A stretch of 64,000 nucleotides of DNA. Source: Sweltsa coloradensis. Its lineage: Eukaryota; Arthropoda; Insecta; Plecoptera; Chloroperlidae. Positions within the stretch are counted from its first letter, which is position 1; every line of letters begins with the position of its first letter. The position numbers were made by a program, and so were the translations under genes. This document shows positions 33,401 through 48,400 of this stretch, piece by piece. The DNA is taken from positions 124,001 to 188,000 of the forward strand of contig JAMZAV010000069.1 of assembly GCA_024449915.1 (NCBI GenBank). Direction: 5' to 3'. The notes under the pieces were generated by a model, which saw nothing but the letters and a program-made list of their open reading frames with translations, did no database searches and was not told the DNA's origin.

Positions 33401-36400
33401 TTTCATTCACAAAGAAAATGATGTATCGATATTTAAAGATCGATTGATATTCTACGAGACAATGATTTGTGTTTGATGAGGATGAATGACCACGAATCGA
33501 ACCCACGACTTTGGGAGTCAAAAACACTTCGGACCTGCGTCCGGAAACTGTTAGTAAATTTCTGAAAGTGACTCACTTGAATTCTCCCGGCGAGCCAGCA
33601 GTGGTCTCTGCGGTATTGAGCATACTGCTATGGGACGAGGATGTCTGAAAAGAAAACAAAATTACATTTAAGTACAAGCGAAAACCACAGGCCCACAGAT
33701 GATTCGTCTGCATGAGGCTCCAAATTTGTTGAAATGTAAACCTTTCATAAAATATGTTGATCTAAAATCGTTTAAGCTTTTACCCATTGATTATTGAATA
33801 TGTGTCAAAATTAGTATATTTTCAATTCGGTTCAAAAATAAATCGCTTCATTCATTTCACGGATTGACAAAACATCTTCCGAGTGTGCGCAATAACGACG
33901 ATGAAATCGTGTTTGTCATCTCGTATGCGTTCAATAGAATATTCTAGTCTGCCCCGGATGACCTTGAAACAGCCGCGGCAGGGCTCCCGTGACCCTATGC
34001 TTCCTCGATCAGTGAATTTTAAATGACACACTCGGCATAACAGTGGAATTTAGAAGTGACTGATGACAGGCAAAAGCAAGTTACTACTCTTACAATATTC
34101 TTGTGCTCAACCCAAGTATATTAATGTGCCAGCAGTTTGTTTTTATCTACTAATGAAGTCTATTTATTCATAGTTTGGATTCAGAAACTCACGAAGTACT
34201 CGAACAGATACAATTTTTATTCTTTCTCCTTATATATTTACTTGGAGTGTTATGAAAGTAGCATTACGAATTTTTAGTTGCGTTAACATTTCTAGCAACC
34301 CTTATGGGCCCTATGTATACGTACGGTACTTCTCATTTACTTTTTTGTCGAGTCTAGTTTACTTTAGTTCATAGAATAGTCATAAACATAGATAGACTAT
34401 TAAGGAGATGAGTATAAGAATCAGTATACATTTCACTACTCAATTTAATTCGTCTTGATTAGGTATTTTTGATGAATCAATTATAATTCAGCATTCTTTT
34501 CTAACATTTTTTTAATTTTTTATTGCGAATTTAAAGCAATTTTGGATTGTGAATAAAAGTTTAATTTTTAGTTAAAATGCAAATTGTAAAAGCACACCTA
34601 AAACTAGAATTTTTTTCTGAAATTTTTGCATATTTTAGATTTTTTGTCTCAAATACTATTAATACTAGCAATATATTAAATTTCCGGGACAAACCCAAAT
34701 TTTGTCGTTTTTAGCTGTTTTTTTTTGCACATGTGTATTTTCAATCTTCTCTACAAAAGGTATACATATACATATGAATAAAATATATTTATTTTTTCAA
34801 CCAAAAAAAATATAGGCCCTAGGTCAAATTGAAAATAAACATCATTTACCTGCATTTAATTTAGAAAGTTGATGTCCACTATAGTGGACACCAGTAGCGA
34901 GAGGGCTACGAAAAAGCAAATAGCGTAAATACATGCGTATACAATACATGCAGTTGGAATAGGATATGAATTCTGACGCAAATGATTCAATTTAGGTCGA
35001 TACTTTTTTAAGCAAACATATCATGAGGTTATTAACATTGAGATAATAGTGCATTTTTAAATTTGCATGTCAGCGTATAAATGATAATATTATGCTACAG
35101 ATGTACGCATTATGGTCTGTTAAAAAAAAAGTATCAGTGAAAGGACGAGCTGAATATGTTATGAGTTAGTGCCTCCTGTAGATTTAGTGGTCAAAAGGTG
35201 CGGGTTTAAAATGACACGAAATGTGGGTGTGTCTTTATCATAGAGTTGACTGCAGTCTATGATATTGAATTTGGATGGATATTCTATTAGATGGTCATGC
35301 ATTATGCTTGGCACTGGCATTTTACAAGCACACACATTGACAATTTACAAACACAATTTCCACTCTATATAAATCATACTATACTTATTACTATGAATAT
35401 AAGACCGACTGTCCTGCTTTCATAACAGATGACATTTTCCATTCTAAAACTAATTGCATGAATCACATGGCCTTTTCCAAAAAATGTTGCTTTAAGTTTT
35501 CGTTAGTGCTACCCACATGAGACAGTAATATGTCAGGTGGTGTGATGTAACACAGGTACGTTTGATATCCCTATAAGTCTATAACACACCCATAAACACA
35601 GTGCAATGCCCTGAAAACCTTATAATTTTCTCCAGGAAGTGATGCTATAACTACATACGTAACTTTTCGGTCTGTTTGTTTGTCTGTCTGTCTCCGTCTG
35701 TCTGTTTGTCACGTCTCATGAGAATGAACCGAAGTGGACCTCTGACTAACTTGCGGATTTTTTTTAAGATTGCCCTTGAATCAGGATGATACAGATAGTT
35801 TTTGGTGGCCATGGGGGTCAAAGGAGCGGCGCTAGGCTCACATAAGGGGAAATTCAAGGGACCCGGCACCTCCACCAAAAATATTAAATAACCTGCCCTA
35901 GAGCTGCTAGCCTTACAAAGACATTGTTACCAGTTTTTCTTAATAATAATAGTTAGTTTAGAAGACTTGCTGAAGCTCAGAGTAGTCAAGTCAAGTTCAA
36001 GCGCTCAGGTTTCAGTTTTTTTCCGAGTAAATCTTTATTATCATCACATTTCATATGACGTAAATAAATTTAAAAAAATGTATTTGATGCAGAGCACACA
36101 ATTTCTAAATCAACTAATAAATTTCGATTGAAAGTTAGGGTAATATATTTTATTTAATTCACTCGATTATCGTGAGCATTTGCTCGTTTACTCAAACATT
36201 CTAGTATTACTTCAAGAAACATTATGTATTGGCGCCCTCCGTTTAAATAAACGTAAACGTACAGATTAATTTTCTTAAACCGAAGTTAAACCGTTTAAAA
36301 AGACTTTGTGAATTGTAACTCATGATTTGTCGTATATTCTACCACGCCCTTACTATTTCAGCCGCAATTTTCGTAACCGTGTGTGAGAATCAATAGACCA

Positions 36401-39400
36401 TGAATTTATAATGTTTCAGTAAAAAAATGATTGTGATAATATTAACCGTTGGCAACAATAGAAAACTTGGCGCGTAAACTGTTCCAGTGCAAGTGCTTTA
36501 GCAAGACCTCTTAATTTAAATTTACACACTTTTCTATCTTGAAAGACACAATTGGCGTCGCGATGTCCCCATTTTCCTTCTCTTCCTTGGTGAGTTCCCC
36601 ATGTAAATGTTTGTCGAGCCACGGCCAAGAGAAAAGATAGTAGCAACACGGCCCCCCTCTAGGGATTCCCCCGGAAGCTGAGTCATCGCAAGCCTTGTTA
36701 TTGTTCGTCTCCTTCTCCTTCTCCTTCTCGTTCAAGCAGCCGCATAGCTCAAGGAGCATCTCAAGCACCACTAAACACGCTTCATTATGCACACGTTTCG
36801 TGCAGCCTTATCAGCCACAAGGAAACTACCATCGCGTTTAGAAAGAAAATCTATCACACTTTGTTCAATGAACCCTCCTTACACGTAAGGAAAATATCAA
36901 GAGGTTCTTGACCACTTCCAATAAGAAAAATCAATATATATAAATATATTTATATATATATAATTTTAAATATAAAATTAATCTAATTTCAATATTAACA
37001 CTTTTAATTCAATCACTGTTCTCACAACGTTGCACCAACTAATAATACAATCACCCGTAGCCATCCATAGAGAAAACTAAAAGATTTCCGGCGGGATTTG
37101 AATTAAACTTTGTGTTCCATTCTGTCTGAATCTCGTGCCACGACATTGAAGTTGGCTAAGCCCTACCCGCACTCGAGTGTAATGTTGGCCAGTGCGGTGT
37201 GGAATGTGCCGGACAAAGGGTTAGACGTCGCGACGCGCATTACTAGCCCGGGCATGCGTACTACGACATCACCTGTTATTTTTCTATAATCCTAACATTA
37301 CTTCGGCGTGTTGGTTTGATTGATCAATATGACTAGTACAGTTCGTAGGTCCATCACGATATTCGGGTTGTAAATATGTTATTATAAATTTACGAGTGAA
37401 TTACGAGGGGGACACGCAAGAGTTGTGTTTCGGAATCAATAGGCTGTGTCTAATGACATCTCGGCATGTATGGGTTTGACCTGACACACATTCGGCTGTT
37501 TGGCACCAGATAAGGGTTGCGCTATTCGGTACAATGCATATCCTGTTTCTATAAGGAATTTATTGTCAACAAAGAGTAATGCTTATTTCGTGATTTGGCC
37601 CGGAACCATTAGTGACCAGTTTGAATGATAACCAGTAGAATAAAATACGGTCATCTGATTGCAAGATTCAAGCACATGAACGAAGATCAAAGTTTTGTCC
37701 ATTCCTGTTCCCGCAGGTTGATAAACTGCCCTGATTGTAGCTATACGCTGATGCTTTTAAATTATTATATTTGTGCAAAGATGTGTTCGTTTTACAAATC
37801 GGATTAATTATTTTATATGACGAGTGTATGTTTTAGCTTTTTTAAATCTTCTTCAAGTTTAATTTTATAGGTCTTAATTTTTCTTTTCAACACTTGATAC
37901 ATTTGAAAACATTTATTTATTGATTGATTGATTGATTGATTAATTGATTGAATATTACTTAACGTCTCCTATTAATGCACTTTGGCCATTCGAGACGATG
38001 AGTAGTGACAGATGAGGATGGAGTATGAACAGAAGGGAGGAGGGAAACCCGTGGTACCGGCAAGTAACCTACTCTTTTCGAAAAGTAGCCAGCGGTTTAG
38101 CCGAGGTCGTTTGACCGGTTCCCATTCGAACTCCGAAGTTAAGCAGCCTTCGGGCGTGGTCAGGGGTAGAGTGGGTTACCGCTTTGCCCTGAAACTCACG
38201 TATACCGCTGGTTAGAGCAGACGGAGGGTTCGAGAGCTAGTGTAACGGCTTCGTTCTCCTCGACGTCTGCTCGGCAGTCCGGGTTAGTGAAGGAACCTAT
38301 ATGACTGTCAAGGTTACACCGTCCTTTCAGATGGGACGTTAAGCCGTTGGTCCCATTGGTACTTTTCGAAATGTGTAGGCTACGTGCCGGTATTAGGTTT
38401 CCCCTCATCCCTTCTGTTCATACTTCATACTCATATATCACCGCTCATCGTCTCGAATAGCCAAAGTGCATAAATATGATACGTTAAGCAATATCCCATC
38501 AATCAATTGAAAAGTACCAAGAGGATCAACAGGTTAACATCCCATCCGAAAGTACGGTGTAACCTTGACAGTCATATAGGTTCCTCCACTAACCAGGACT
38601 GCCGAGCAGACGTCGAGGAGAACGAAGCCGTTACACTTGCTCTCGAACCCTCCGTCTGCTCTAGCCAGCGATATACGTGTGTCTCAAGGCAGAAAATACA
38701 TACAAGGAAACGTGGTCTTGCAGATAAGGTAGCGGGAAACCATTTTCTTGAATTAGATGATAAAATAGGACATAGAAACATTTTGTATGTTACATAAGAG
38801 GCCTACGTGTGTATGTTCCAAAACATAACAAGTTGTAAAACTTACAGAACAGTACAGAATACTGGGAACATAAAAACTTCTAGTCTCTAAAAGGAAGACA
38901 AGACTGGGCCATGGTAGAACTTAAGGGTAGAGTGGTTGAACGACAGTGTGAGGAAAGATGTGGAACAGCGTCGAGGAGACTGGAACTTAGTAGATAGGAA
39001 AGAGTGGTTTTAGGACAGTGTGAGGAAAGATGTGGAACAGCGTGAGGAGACTGGAACTTAGTGGATAGGAAAGAGTGGTTTTAGGGCAGTGTGAGACTGG
39101 AACGTGGTTTACAAAAGAGTGGAGGTAGGTTAGAAGACGATAGAGAAATACTTCTGCATACCGACCTAACATTGAGATGGTACAGTGAAAACAGATGATG
39201 ACTAGGGCAAAATTGAAACAACATTAATCCTAAGTACATTGTTTCAAAACAAGTATAAAACTGGAAATTCAAATCCGATTCGTAATGATCCATTTTTATT
39301 TAATGGCACTATACCTAAAAAATAATGATGTAAGTGCGTGTTTTATAATTTTATGAGCAAAATAAATTTAAAATTAGAACATAATATTTACTGCCATTCG

Positions 39401-42400
39401 CTGTACGACATTAATGTAAACACAGCTATACGTGATCTAGCTATATAGCACGCCAACAAGCGACAACACCTTCGTGCTTATCCTCCGACTTCCAGAGTAG
39501 ACGTTGAGCAAATATGTTCGAGAAACAGTTGCTTAGTTTATTGTTGGGACGTTCGCTTGAAAGTGAACACAGAACAAATATTTGAGCACGATACTCACGC
39601 AAAGCAAAATAATAGTTGAACAAACTTTGTGCAAAAAGCAAATAAACCTTGTTAAAGGTAAAGAAAACGATAAAAGTAAAAGATTAAAACTTCTTAAGTC
39701 TGTATATGAGAAGTCAATGACATCACTTACTCTATTCCACTTATATTGAACAGTTAAAACAGTTATTAAAAAATTAGTGAAGCAAACAAAAAACAAAAAC
39801 GGGTAGAAGAGTTCCCAAAATAGGGAGCAAAGCTAAACAATCAACATTGTAGAAGAATCCAAAAATAAAATGCCTCTAACATTGAAATCTTTTGGTTTAG
39901 GTGCCGGGTTTAAATAATAGTCCTTTTATTAGGGTGATGATAGGCCTGTCTCCAAACCCTAACAGTCACCCAAAACATTCTGTGTCATCATTGTTAAATA
40001 GCCTCCTTGACAACAAACAAAATGTTTTATCGCGAGACGTGAAACAAGCACAGACGGACGAATGGACGGACGTAAGTAATGTATATAGGAGCTTCGCTCC
40101 ATAATACAAATATACCATGGAAAATATTTGTCCACAACCACTGCCGTCAACAAGGGGATATGATAGCAACGAAACTAACAATGTTTTATCTTTAAAAAGT
40201 GTATCATAAAAATCTTTGTTGAAACGGTGAAAAACAACAAAGCTTCGTATAAGCTTAATATCTGATATCGCAATTATTTTGCGTCATAAACTTGGCTAAT
40301 TATTTGCTAAATGACACAATTTTTATTATTGTAAACTATACATTTGGCATTATATAGAAATTCAAAGTCGATTTCTAATTAGAGGTTAATTGTTCTGGAT
40401 CTTACTACAGCACGAGACCTCCTCCTTATATTTTCAAACTTATTCGAATTTACTTTAATAAATTTTGTTAAAGTAAATTAAGTTCGTGTATAATACTATA
40501 CACACGAAGTAAGGTTTATTTGCAAAAGAAATGATTATTGAAATTGAAAAATTTGAAAGTAAAATTAAAAGAAATGTCATTGTCATGAACTGCTCCTACA
40601 TTTTATATTACATTATACTGTTTGAAAAATAGGTTACTGCATTTCAACCTTGTAATCCTAGCAATCATATTTAACATTTAAAGTGCATGCCATATGTAAG
40701 CAAGTAGAAACATTTGTCCTAGCAAGGTCAATTTCAAGTGCTTAATTTTTCAATTTTCAATTTCCTCGAGTTTAATAAGTAGTTAACTAATCAAGCACAC
40801 TCTAGGCATGAATTACAACTCCGTGTGCTTTTAATGACAACCTTGGCAAGCCCCTGCAAAACAGAACTCGGACTACACAGCCCAACACATAATATCGTGA
40901 TTTGAATTTGTTTTTTACCACTCTCGTGCTGAGAACAATATGTTTCGCTGACGACCTAGCACGCCAAGGATCTGTTATACCCACCTTGAAAACATTTACC
41001 ATTACGTCAGTAGTATACAGGATTTATATATCACACAATGTTAATTGAATAGATGTGTGATTGAGAATTTAGCATTTTCAATTTAGAGTAACACTAACAT
41101 TTTGCAGCAGTAGTATTTATTTATTTCCCCTACCTTAACACTTTTTAAGTAAACTAATTAATATTCGTTAGATAAAAGGCCATTTATAATTTTAAATTAT
41201 TCCAAAAAAATGGTAAGATTATAGGGTTGAAGCATTATTTTAATAGCCGTTGGCAAACCGCATTGTTATTAAAAATATCGTTTTATAGCGTTTTCCAAAA
41301 TCACGTAACTGATCTATTATCTAAGTACAACGCTAATTTTATTTATCTCAATATCACATAGTGTTCTTGTAATCGACTTTGGATGCTATCTGTGCTAGTA
41401 CTTCGTATATCGCGTTCTAGTTTATGCAGAACACTTAGCCAATTAATCTGAACAGTTTCTCAGTCAGACGGCAAGTCCAGACAACCAAACAAGAATTTCA
41501 GTTCGGGTCGTCATACTATTAGGAACATGTGTGCATATTACAAAACAAATAATGTTTTAAGCCTACTTACCCAGTTACGAGAATTTATGATAAGTTGGGG
41601 AACTTAATAACCGATTATGTATGTGGTGTATCGCTATCAATGAGACTCCAATGTTAAATAGATATTTCATTTTTGAATGTCACTAAAACATGACTTAAAG
41701 AAGTCTTTTGTAAAAACGTGAACTCATTAATATTTTTTATTTATAAAACTATAACATGTGGAATAAAAACTCCCCCCCCCTCCCCCCTTATTATTACCAA
41801 ATAAATAATACATCTTTATTTTGAGAATGTCCACTCGGATAAAAGAAGATATTTTCAACGGTGGGCATTATCATGGAAACATGAACCTTTCCTAACATTG
41901 ATTTGTTTTCAATAATACAGTTACAAATTATAACACTTTTAAGAGGAGTTTGGGAAATATCAAGCAAAATATCAAGTAAATAATTATTATCGTACTTAAT
42001 TTAGATTAGTTTTCTAGAAAAATTTGCATTTACTCAACAATTATTTGTTTTGCGTCAGTTAGTATCTAACACAGAGATATTAGAACCGTATATATTATTA
42101 ATATTAAAGTGGTCTAGACTCTAGATGACGCATAGCGCTGCTGTCACTTTTGTAGATTTAAGGCTGGGCTTAGAGCCATGTTGGCCATTTTGGCCGACCT
42201 ATTTAAACATTAATAAGTCATGTAGTGAGTTTGTCTGCATAAACATTTTCACAGGAATGCATCATTCTATGGCATCTAGTAATTTACACGTAGGTCTATG
42301 ATTTTTTATTATGTCATTGTAACCTTGAACTGTTAAAAAATAGTTTATAATATAATTTATTTACATAAATGTAGATATTCTATAAAATGAAGTATATACA

Positions 42401-45400
42401 ATACAAATTGGTATAAGACAAACTTGAATAACGGTGGGTATCCCAGTGAGTAGGGCCTATTTGGGCATTACATTGGCTTAGACGCATAGCTGTTTTGACA
42501 TGCCCACATAACATGTAATTTCAGAGCAATGGCCACCGTGAATTTGCAATAACGGTCGTTACGAAGTGCTATCGAACCGAATGTTACAGTCAGCGCAAGG
42601 GTTTATACCACTGCTAGAACAAACTATAACAACAGCAACAACAATGATCAATTCTGCATATGTACAAAAATGCGCCTATGTATTTTGTGACATGCGCGCA
42701 GTAAATACCCTTGAAATTGAAAGCCATTAAAAACTTTCGGAACCAAAATGAACACGCCTTCTTTGGTAGTCATGCAGGTAGAATAGGACGTGTGACCTTT
42801 AGAAGTGTAGAAGTCACACGTTTCCACGCCTACGCTTGTTTCCCGAGCCGGTAACGATCTGTCAAGCGCGTTGCGTGTGCCGTGAGGGAACTAGGCTAGC
42901 ACATCAACTAGCATGTGGTGCATAACATTACAGACGATCGATAACATGCAAATTAACATTTTATATCAGACTGTTAACAATTTCTAGTCTGTGGTATTTT
43001 TAGAATATAAATCCACATACCCTCCTCAATGATATTGTATGGTGTACCGTACAAGGAATATATTATATTTATTCAATCAAGAATACCATACGAATGCCCC
43101 AGAAATGTTCTCATTAAGTTTTATAGCCTGGGATTCTAAGAATCGATACAAGGGACCGTAATTACTTGAGCATCGACATATTTGAGTGTGGGGTGGCATA
43201 AAGTGGGTCGCCTTGCCAAGCTTGGTTGAATCACGAATACGTGGAGTAGAGTATGGTCAGCTAATACCGTGACGGTAGCCTTGGGAACCGAAAGTAAACT
43301 AAACGCGTCGAGCACGGGAAGGTTAATCCAAGCTGTATGTCGGTAACGATAGCGGTGGAGAGACCGGGACTCGTACTCGCTTACTAAATGTCAACATAAT
43401 GTTTAGTTCTCATATTATTATATTATATTATTAATGTCACAATGCTATTACTTGTATATTTCCTCCTTCTAATATTCTTATAACATTGTTTCTACTTTCT
43501 CTTCTGGGTAAAACTATTTTTTGACCTGTCCTGTGCAATTAATTTTGTTGTTATTTCACCATTATTATATCTCCATTGTAATTTTTGCACTGAAATTATT
43601 GTGTATTATGCATTGTAATACTGGCTAAAGAGAGTCCCGTCTACTGGGGCACTCTATATTGGTCGTTCTTAATTACACTTCCAGTGTAAGAAGTTAATGA
43701 ATAAAATTAATACTCTACGACAACCACTCACAGATGTAGCTTGGGGCTTAATGATCGTCTTTATATAAATCTCGTTAATTTGCATTTAGATGGTAACCAC
43801 TCAACTATGAGGATTTATTTTGGGTCAGGAACTTTAATTAAATAGACTACCAACCCTCTCTGTCCACGCTAATGCCATAGACGATCGAAAAATGGTTAAC
43901 CGAGAATCGGAATTTAAAAAAGAGGGCAGCTGGCTGGACAAAATTTACCCACGACTAGTTCGGAACAAATTTGTAAATTATTCATTATGTGATTCGTTGC
44001 TACTTTTTAGGACGGCTCCAAAGTCACCGTGTGATACACATTTGCTTGAATGTCATATCGATGGACTCAAGTCCATGTTGCAGAAGTGAAAATACTTCAG
44101 ACTGAACAGGGTATCACCCAGGGGAACAGGAACCCACCAGGTCAACGACCTACATTTTGTCTGGGCCCACACTCCGACATTCATGTCGCTTTATTACATT
44201 GCGTTTTGTCACTTGTTGTCAGTAAATAATCAAATATAACAATACTTTTTGATAACAAATATAGTTTTAAACGAACACAAGCTAATTTTCCATGAACACT
44301 TATGGAACTGTTACATTGAGCACATATCAGGTTGTTGATAGTACGCGGCCCTCAGAGGCAAATTCACCACACACAGTACACAACTCCAAGACATAACTGT
44401 TTGGATAATTACAAAATGGTATTTGCTCTATTTGAATCAAAACAATAACATTTAAAAAATCCGACCCTCGTAAATTTCAGGAGGCTAGGTATTACAAAAA
44501 ATCAAGTAATGTCAAGTTTCAAAAATAATTTCTTAATGGTAGTTAAAAATAAGTTTGATGTTCAAGAATACTTGTAAGATGATATAAATTAATTTTTGGG
44601 TCAGTCAGCCCATTTCTGCCTTTAAGATTGTTTCCAAGGGTTAGCCAGATATGATGTGCCAGATATGGGTGATTCGTCGAACTTCACACAGATTGCACAC
44701 TTCTACATCCATCAGTTATTTTTCTTTCAAGGTCCTACTCCGTGACTCGCAACAAGAGCTTCGGTGAATCGTGCCCTCCCCCCTCTTACAACCAAATTCT
44801 TCTGCGAGAGTTTAGAAACTTGGCATTGGACACGTAACGCATTAGACACGGAACGGACATAATACACTAGGCCGTCATAGGCATAAGCAATTCACGCTAG
44901 AAGATTCCTTCATCGCGGTGATACATGAATGGTAAATAATTATTTATACTCCTCTAGAATGTTACTCCATGCTAAACAACACATTCCCAACAAAACTAGA
45001 AGACCAACGACCTCGAAATTTAAATATAATGATGATTTGCAAAGCTGGTCTGAAACCGGAAACTAGTTATGTACATATTTGATTTGATTCACTCGATCTT
45101 AAATCATGTACAATACTACAACTTCGATGATGTCTTCTACTGCTAGAGTGTGATCAATAGTAACAACAACAACGGATAAACAGTAATAATTGAAATCATT
45201 GCGCTGGGAGTCATGGTGTATTTGAAGGACACGAAGCTAGAACGGACACGAACGCATCCTGTAGAGTAGACGGAGAGTATCGATACGCGGGAGTACATCG
45301 AGCTCTGTCACGTGACGCAGTGGACGGAGCACTGCACCGATAAGAGATCGCTTATACTGAGTTGTGCTGACCCTTTCAAGGCTGTGACCAGCTAGTTGAC

Positions 45401-48400
45401 AATAACAAAACCAACGCAATCTATAAATAATTACATTGGACCAATCTCGGGCGCATTAACAATGAATGATGATTTAAAAGAAATGATGGTCCGATTTTTG
45501 TCAGTCTATGTGTAATTTTACACAGAGAAAAAAACTTTATTGAGGTGGGAAGATTGCTAAATTATAGCCATAGACCTAAACAATATACTTTTCAATTTAA
45601 CAAAACAAATTTCTCTTGAGATTTCCCAAAATTTCACTTATTTTTAGGTCGGTCAAGAGCACAGCCTATATGGCCTATGTATTCTCTAAACAAATCTTTG
45701 CAAATGTGGTGGTGTGCTCATAACGCAAGGCATATAATTACATAGTTCTTAATTTCCCCAACAGTCGTGGTATTACATAGGCATTTATTTGAATGCATGA
45801 AAGCATTTTGTATATTAATATGACAAATTCGTTCAATGCTTAATGGAGAGATGAGAATTCCTTTTCAGTGTTATATTGTTCGTTACCCGTTAAAAATTAA
45901 ACAATAGTAATATCGTTGAGTGACTAATACCGAGTTAATTTAAGCAAGGTGATGATAATATGAACTATCTAAAAATAAACGATATTATATCTATATCAGC
46001 AAGTACAAAACCACCTACTACGTCAGTGATCCTACCCGGGTTTCCCGCATGCTGGGCAGTCTCTAACCACAGTACCATGAATGTCATGAATTGTATTATA
46101 TATATCTCTGATATTCTAACACCACCAGGTTCAAATGCCTTTCATTGTGTTATTATGCATTTGGATCGAAATGCCAAAATCGTCATTAAAATGAAGATAT
46201 TTTGATTTATTTAGTTACAAATATTTATCAGTTTTGGTGGAGGTGCCGGGTTAGCAGATTTCGTATTATTTTATTTTTCTGTCAACTCGTTTATGTTAAT
46301 ATTTATTTAAGACGTGAAGCTCTCCTTTAAGCACCACTTTCTGTCCGTCTGTGCGTGTGTCACGTCTCACGATAAAAACCGAACATGACCTCCGATTGAT
46401 CGACACGAGGCGTTCTGTTTACATTGCCTTTCAACAAGGATGATACAGTTCTGTTTGCATTGCCCTTCAGCAAGGATGATACAGAATGCTGAATCGTTTT
46501 AAAGGACATTTTTTCCTACTTGACACTGTAACCAAGGATTTAAATGCACGATGATATTTTATAATTTTGTAGTTGTCACATAGTTGTATATAAGTATAGT
46601 TGTGTAAGTGGGTAGGCCCTAAACTCTAAAATATAAAAGTTATTCATAACTATTGCATATAATAAGAAATGCGATGTAATAAGTAACACGAATGCCAACG
46701 AAAACAAATTAATAATAACAAATAGTAAACAACATGGTTGAGAACAATAAATTTATACGTCCAGCGTAATATACACAAATATTCAAACCTGTATGTTATC
46801 AAAAATTGTTGTCATTCTATACATTGCTGTTGTAACATTATTATTAATATTCAATATTTGCTTAATTACATTTCATTACTTTGTGTTCATTTATGTACTT
46901 AATTTTGTTTAGTATGTCCACCTTTGTACATCAGTTTTTGTAACTGAACAGGATAGACGTCAAAGTAAATTGGTTAAGTAAACGTGTCTAAAATGTTGGC
47001 TGTCCTCAGAAAACTCGACATATCTCGTCATGCGGTATATCGATACATAGAGATGTGTACAAAGCTATAGATTTTACTCGTTTTGAAGTTAATGAGCAGT
47101 TGTAAAATATGTCAAGTACCTAAATATATTTGTGTTACTCATATCAAGTCCATGTAATCACAACAATTATGTCATTAATGAACAAAAGATATTGTTACAA
47201 TAAAACTTGCAGCTTGTAGTTATCAATGGATCTCCTACATTTCGTCTAAAACAATCGTGGAAATCGTGGTATTAGTAAGGATTTAATTTTAATACGTGAA
47301 AGCCTTTTGAATGTTTATTAATATGGAACATTCCTTCAAAGGTACTGCTGAAAGAGAAACAGAAGAATTCCTTCTCAATGTTATCGTGTTTTATCGTTTA
47401 GAATAATGAAACAAAGAAATATCTACCGAGATAATTTGAGTAGCGTGATGATATAATATGACGTACTTAAATATCGAATTTGGTTTCTACAACAAAAAGT
47501 ACAAAACCGCTGACGTCGGGGGTCGAACCCAGGTCTCCCACTTGATCTTACCACAGCGGCATGAATTATACATATCCGATAATCAAAATGCAAAAGTTTG
47601 TTTGTTATCGTCATAAAAATGTAGATTTTTACGCACTACCAACACATAAAAAATATTTTTTGTCACTTTTGGTGGAGGTGCCGGGTTAGCAGATATCAAA
47701 ATATTTTACTTGACTGTGGATTTGTTTATGTTAATATTCTTTTAGGAACCGAAGTTTCCCTATAAGAACTACTTTTCTGTCCGTCCTTTCGTCTGCGTAT
47801 GTGTGTCACGTCTCTCGATGAAAACCGAACATGACATGAGGTGTTTTGTTTACATTCCCCTTCAACAAGGATGGTGCAAAACTTTTTAGTCAAGAGAGAG
47901 AAGCTGATTTTTTTAAAGGGTTGTATTTTGTACTCGATACGGCCAACAAGGTTACACTGTAACTACACTCTAAAAAATAATTTATTTGTTGGATGAGCGA
48001 AGCGAAGACTTCAATTTCGCTCTCTACCGGGCACACGGCATAAGCGAGCTTGATGAAAGTTGGAGGGGACCTTCGAAATATATCTGAACTTATAGACCTG
48101 CCATGTTTTTGGGTACAATCAAAGAAATATTTCTCATGAATATCGTACTGTAATGTCCGGCGATAGTTACCAATCATTTTTCTCGATTTGGTTGGTCGGG
48201 AAACACTCCCGTAGGTGTAATTGATATTATTTACTACAATTCAGAAATTAAAAAAGTCCGCCCCAACCGGGATTCCGTGGTTCGATTCCCGGTTGGGGCG
48301 GACTTTTTTAATTTCTGAATTGTAGTAAATAATAGTTACCAATCAGTTGATCAATATACTGGTCAATAAGTATCGGGACACTGTTAGACTATTTATCCTG

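Noticed and set aside
38085..38200. Genuine 5S rRNA gene
   Set aside because: Too many insertions and substitutions, no clean terminator, and it continues into a SINE tail inside an inverted repeat.
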